From Agelaius tricolor (Eukaryota; Chordata; Aves; Passeriformes; Icteridae), in assembly GCA_023055355.1 (NCBI GenBank), contig JALJCS010000036.1, forward strand, positions 1,863,501 through 1,927,500: 64,000 nucleotides of DNA. Direction: 5' to 3'. Below, in pieces: positions 61,161 through 64,000 of the stretch (position 1 is the first letter of the stretch; every line of letters starts with the position of its first letter). The translations under genes and the position numbers were made by a program. Under the pieces are notes generated by a model. It was not told the DNA's origin, made no database searches, and saw only the letters and a program-made list of their open reading frames with translations.

Positions 61161-61640
61161 TCAGACTCGAGACACGCTCAACAACTGGCCCCAAAAATTC
61201 AGAAATTTGGGATATTTTGGTATCGCTTTGTGTTGGAACTGAAGGTTACGGCTTTTTAAAATTGTTATTTTATTTTTGCCTTTTTAAGATGGGGAAAAAA
61301 AAGCACATTTTTAGGGTATTTGCTTTTTTATGTTTTGATGGCACTGAGGTCAATGGGGTGAGTCCAAATTCAGCTTTTCCAGTGCTTGTTTGCCACACAC
61401 AAAACTCATCCCAAGCTTTTTCAAACTTCCTCTGGATCCTGTTAACCTCAGGAGAATCCACACCAGCGATAAAAAAAAATCCCCATTTCCAAGTGAAATC
61501 TGAGCTGTGAGGGAAACTCAGGCACATTCCTTCTCCTGGTGGATCATTTCCAGCTTTGGAATTTGCATCTGGAGCCACAAAATGTGTGCTGGAGGTTTAG
61601 AAACCGATCCCAAGGGAGTTTTAAAGAGGATGTTTTAAAG
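61161..61640. other. TMEM39B 5' intron, unique sequence
   Basis: No gene is recognised. Short open frames without homology that I can see. Confidence 0.45.
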
Positions 61641-61779
61641 CTGAGCCCGGGAGTTCTCCAAAATCCCCGTCCTGGAGCTGGATCTGGAGGGAGCTGCTGA
61701 TTTTAGAAGATGCTGGGATGGTTTTGGGGAACTCTGGGAGCAGTGGAAGCTTTGAGGGCAAACAATGGGGGGAATTTGG

Positions 61780-62200
61780 GGTCCAGGAAGGAGCCACGAG
61801 GCTCCAGGAGGGAAACTGGCAATGTGGGGGCTGTAAAGGGAAATTTGGGAGTAAAATTTGGGGTCTGGGGAGCAGCAGGGGCTGTGCAAGGGAAATGTGG
61901 GAGCACAGGTGGGGCTGCAGGAGAACCCTGGGGGCCACAGGAACTCTGAGGGAGAAATTTGGGGGCACAGGTGGGGCTGCAGGAGAACAATGGGGACCCC
62001 AGAAGATCTGAGGGAGAAATTTGGGGGCTCTGAGGAGAGCACTGGGAGCTCTGGGGGAGCTCCGAGGGAGAATTTTGGGTGCACTGGTGGGGCTGCAGGA
62101 GAACACTGGGGATCCCAGGAGCTCTGAGGGAGAAATTTGGGGGCACAGGTGGGGCTGCACAAAAGCTGAGAGGGCCCCTGGTGCTCTGAGGGCACACCGG
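61780..62200. repeat. ~60-70-bp repeat upstream of TMEM39B
   Basis: About six degenerate copies of GAGGGAGAAATTTGGGGGCA, CAGGTGGGGCTGCAGGAGAA, CACTGGGGACCCCAGGAGCT. Confidence 0.88.
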
Positions 62201-62239
62201 GACCCTCAGCGGCTCTGAAAACCCCACCGAGCTGCTCCG

Positions 62240-62660
62240 GACCCGCCCGGGAGCGCCACGGAAGGCTCCGTGAAGGTTCCCTGAGCGCTCCCCGAGCCCG
62301 CGGGGCTTTGAGGGGCTCCGGGCGAGGCCGCGGCGCGGGAGCCGCCCCCCTCCTCGCGGCGGGGCGGGGCGAACCGCGGGGCTCTCCCGCGCTCCGCCCG
62401 CCGCCCGGGCCGCTCCCCGCCGGCTGCCGGGCGGGTCCCCCCCCCAGCCCGTTCCGCCTGTTCCCCCCCGGCCGCGCTGCCCCCGGCCCGGCCTCCCTCA
62501 CCCATCGCCGGCCGCCGCTCCGCCTGCGCCGGGCACAATATGGCGGGCGGGGCGCGACGGCGGCCGGCGTGGGACAAGCTGGTGCGGGGCGCGAACGCGC
62601 AGAAAGCCACGCCCCCTTTGCGTGTGGCCACGCCCATCGGACCACGCCCATCGGGCAGCG
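62240..62660 (-). promoter_or_regulatory. TMEM39B: CpG-island promoter, probable TMEM39B first exon
   Basis: A CpG-dense block with GC boxes (GGGGCGGGGCG near 62361). A YY1-type AATATGGCG lies at 62537-62545 and three CCACGCCC boxes lie at about 62608-62650. On the minus strand a good donor (GATGG|GTGAGG, exon end at 62502) could join to an acceptor at 60151 just upstream of the TMEM39B start codon, which makes this the likely non-coding first exon. A divergent plus-strand promoter is possible but no plus-strand gene is seen. Confidence 0.6.
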
Positions 62661-63000
62661 CGGTGTCACCTCCCGGTGTCACCGCTGCCAACGGCAGCAA
62701 TCGCAGCCGCCAGCTATCCTGGCAACCCGTTATGGCAGGGGATGAGTAATCCCTGGCACCTGCGCGGCTCCACCTCCGCTCCTGGAGGGGTTTCAGCATC
62801 TCTGCAATTTTGGGTTTTTTTTCCCCAATTATTTGCTGGGCTTTGTGGGGTCGGTGCTTCAGCACTGATGGTTACACAAAGATGAGAGGCAGCCCTGCCT
62901 AGGTTGGAGGAAAATCGGTCCTGGAATGAATGGACTTGCAGAAAGACAAAATTTGCTGGTTTTTTGGTATTTATTCTTTTGGCTGGTTTGGAGTGTCCAG

Positions 63001-63075
63001 CCCTGGAGGTGTCCAAGGAGTGACTGGTCACAGAGCTTGGAGGGCTTTTCCAACTTAAATTGATTCTGGGACTGT
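63001..63075 (+). mobile_element. CR1 LINE 3' fragment
   Basis: CCCTGGAGGTGTCCAAGGAG and GGAGGGCTTTTCCAACTTAA followed by TTGATTCTGGGACTGTG resemble the CR1 3' end. Short and diverged. Confidence 0.6.
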
Positions 63076-63610
63076 GGAAAAGCATCAAAAATCAGGAGTG
63101 GCCACACACCTGATGTTTAAGGGAATCCTCTAAAGGTACCAGGATATCTCTAAAAACCCAGTCTGGCCAAAAAATGTATCTGGAACGTGATGGATGAACC
63201 TTTTTTGGTCCAAAATTGGTGGTAAAATTCCAAATTCAGCGGTAAAATGAACACCTCCATCGGGAAACAGTTTATATTTCAGTTTTCCAACAGGCAGCTG
63301 GAGATCCAGGGGAGTTCCCAGGATCCAAGGGAGGCTCTGGTGTTCTCCAACACTCCCAAAAAAAACCTGGCAGATTCCCATTTTCCGCTCACAGCAAACA
63401 GAGCTTGAACCGATCCTCTGGAATCAGCTCCCTCTTGGCAAAAGGAGCAAAAGGAGCGCGGAAAAACATTCCCATGGAAACATATGGAGGGCTCAGCTGA
63501 GCTGTGCTCACACCAGGGAGATTCCTGAGGGGAAAAATGAGGGAAAAACATCTCCATGCCAGCTGGGAGCCCCCTGGACACTGCCCAGCCTGCAGGAATT
63601 CCACCCACGG
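63076..63610. other. Upstream flank, no gene seen
   Basis: Unique sequence; open frames on the minus strand lack recognisable domains. Confidence 0.45.
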
Positions 63611-63611
63611 C

Positions 63612-64000
63612 TCATCCGAGGTGATGGAGTTTGATCCATGGAGGAGGAATTCCCTGATCCATGGAGGAGAAATATCCTTAACCACGGAGGAGGAATTCCC
63701 TGATCCAGGGAGAAAGAATTCCCTGATCCACGGAAAAGAAATTCCCTAATGCATGAGGGAGAAATTCCCTCATCCATGGAGGAGGAATTCCCTGATCCAT
63801 GAGGGAGAAATTCCCTGATCCATGGAGGAATTCCCTGATCCATGGAAGAGAAATTCCCTGGTCCATGAGGGGGAAATTCCCTGATCCATGAGGGAGAAAT
63901 TCCTTATCCATGGAGGAGAAATTCCCTGATCCATGGAGGAGAATTCCCTGATCCATGAGGGAGAAACTCCCTGATCCATGAGGGAGGAATTCCCTGATCC
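63612..64000. repeat. ~20-bp AATTCCCTGATCCATGGAGG minisatellite, cut by window end
   Basis: About 18 copies alternating GATCCATGGAGGAGAAATTC and GATCCATGAGGGAGAAATTC. It continues past 64000. Confidence 0.94.

Noticed and set aside
62540..62749. Plus-strand frame starting ATGGCGGGCGGGG at the TMEM39B CpG island
   Set aside because: The ATG coincides with a YY1-type AATATGGCG promoter motif, and the translated product matches nothing I recognise.

Overview
The window is vertebrate nuclear DNA, almost certainly from a bird and most likely a songbird. Four multi-exon genes with canonical GT-AG introns encode proteins very close to known avian or human proteins. There are several CR1 LINE 3'-end fragments and four solo LTRs, two of which resemble LTRs that I recall from passerine genomes. 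High GC content, short introns and very dense minisatellites fit an avian microchromosome. There are no bacterial features, CRISPR arrays or operons.

Layout: 1-1.7 kb holds minisatellites upstream of LCK. LCK (+, coding 1747-8218, 12 coding exons, 508 aa) is a T-cell Src-family kinase. About 0.5 kb after its poly(A) signal comes the CpG-rich promoter of HDAC1 (+, coding 9281-26253, 14 coding exons, 488 aa), a class I histone deacetylase. A 162-bp tandem array of about 22 copies (29.0-32.6 kb) follows. It separates HDAC1 from the convergent MARCKSL1 (-, coding 35515-36856, 2 exons, 207 aa), whose 3'UTR appears to contain a GC-rich 40-bp minisatellite. From about 37.1 to 52.5 kb I find no convincing protein gene. 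This stretch is GC-rich and repeat-rich, with islands of AT-rich homeodomain-like sequence, a perfect RFX X-box and a strong CTCF-like site. TMEM39B (-, coding 52694-60094, 8 coding exons, 489 aa) follows, with a CpG-island promoter near 62.3-62.6 kb. The window ends in another minisatellite.

Every coding exon was placed by reading splice sites and checking phase. The summed coding lengths are multiples of three for all four genes (1527, 1467, 624 and 1470 nt including stop), so none looks broken. LCK, HDAC1 and MARCKSL1 are also neighbours in human. The four genes have unrelated cellular jobs (T-cell signalling, chromatin deacetylation, actin and membrane regulation, ER membrane protein), so the window is a syntenic block and not a functional cluster.

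I did not find an undescribed coding system. The most interesting material is non-coding: a sense-oriented solo LTR with three AATAAA motifs filling HDAC1 intron 8, further LTRs with readable target-site duplications, minisatellite families shared between introns of one gene, a minisatellite probably seeded from a CR1 tail, a duplicated candidate regulatory island and a CTCF-like site.
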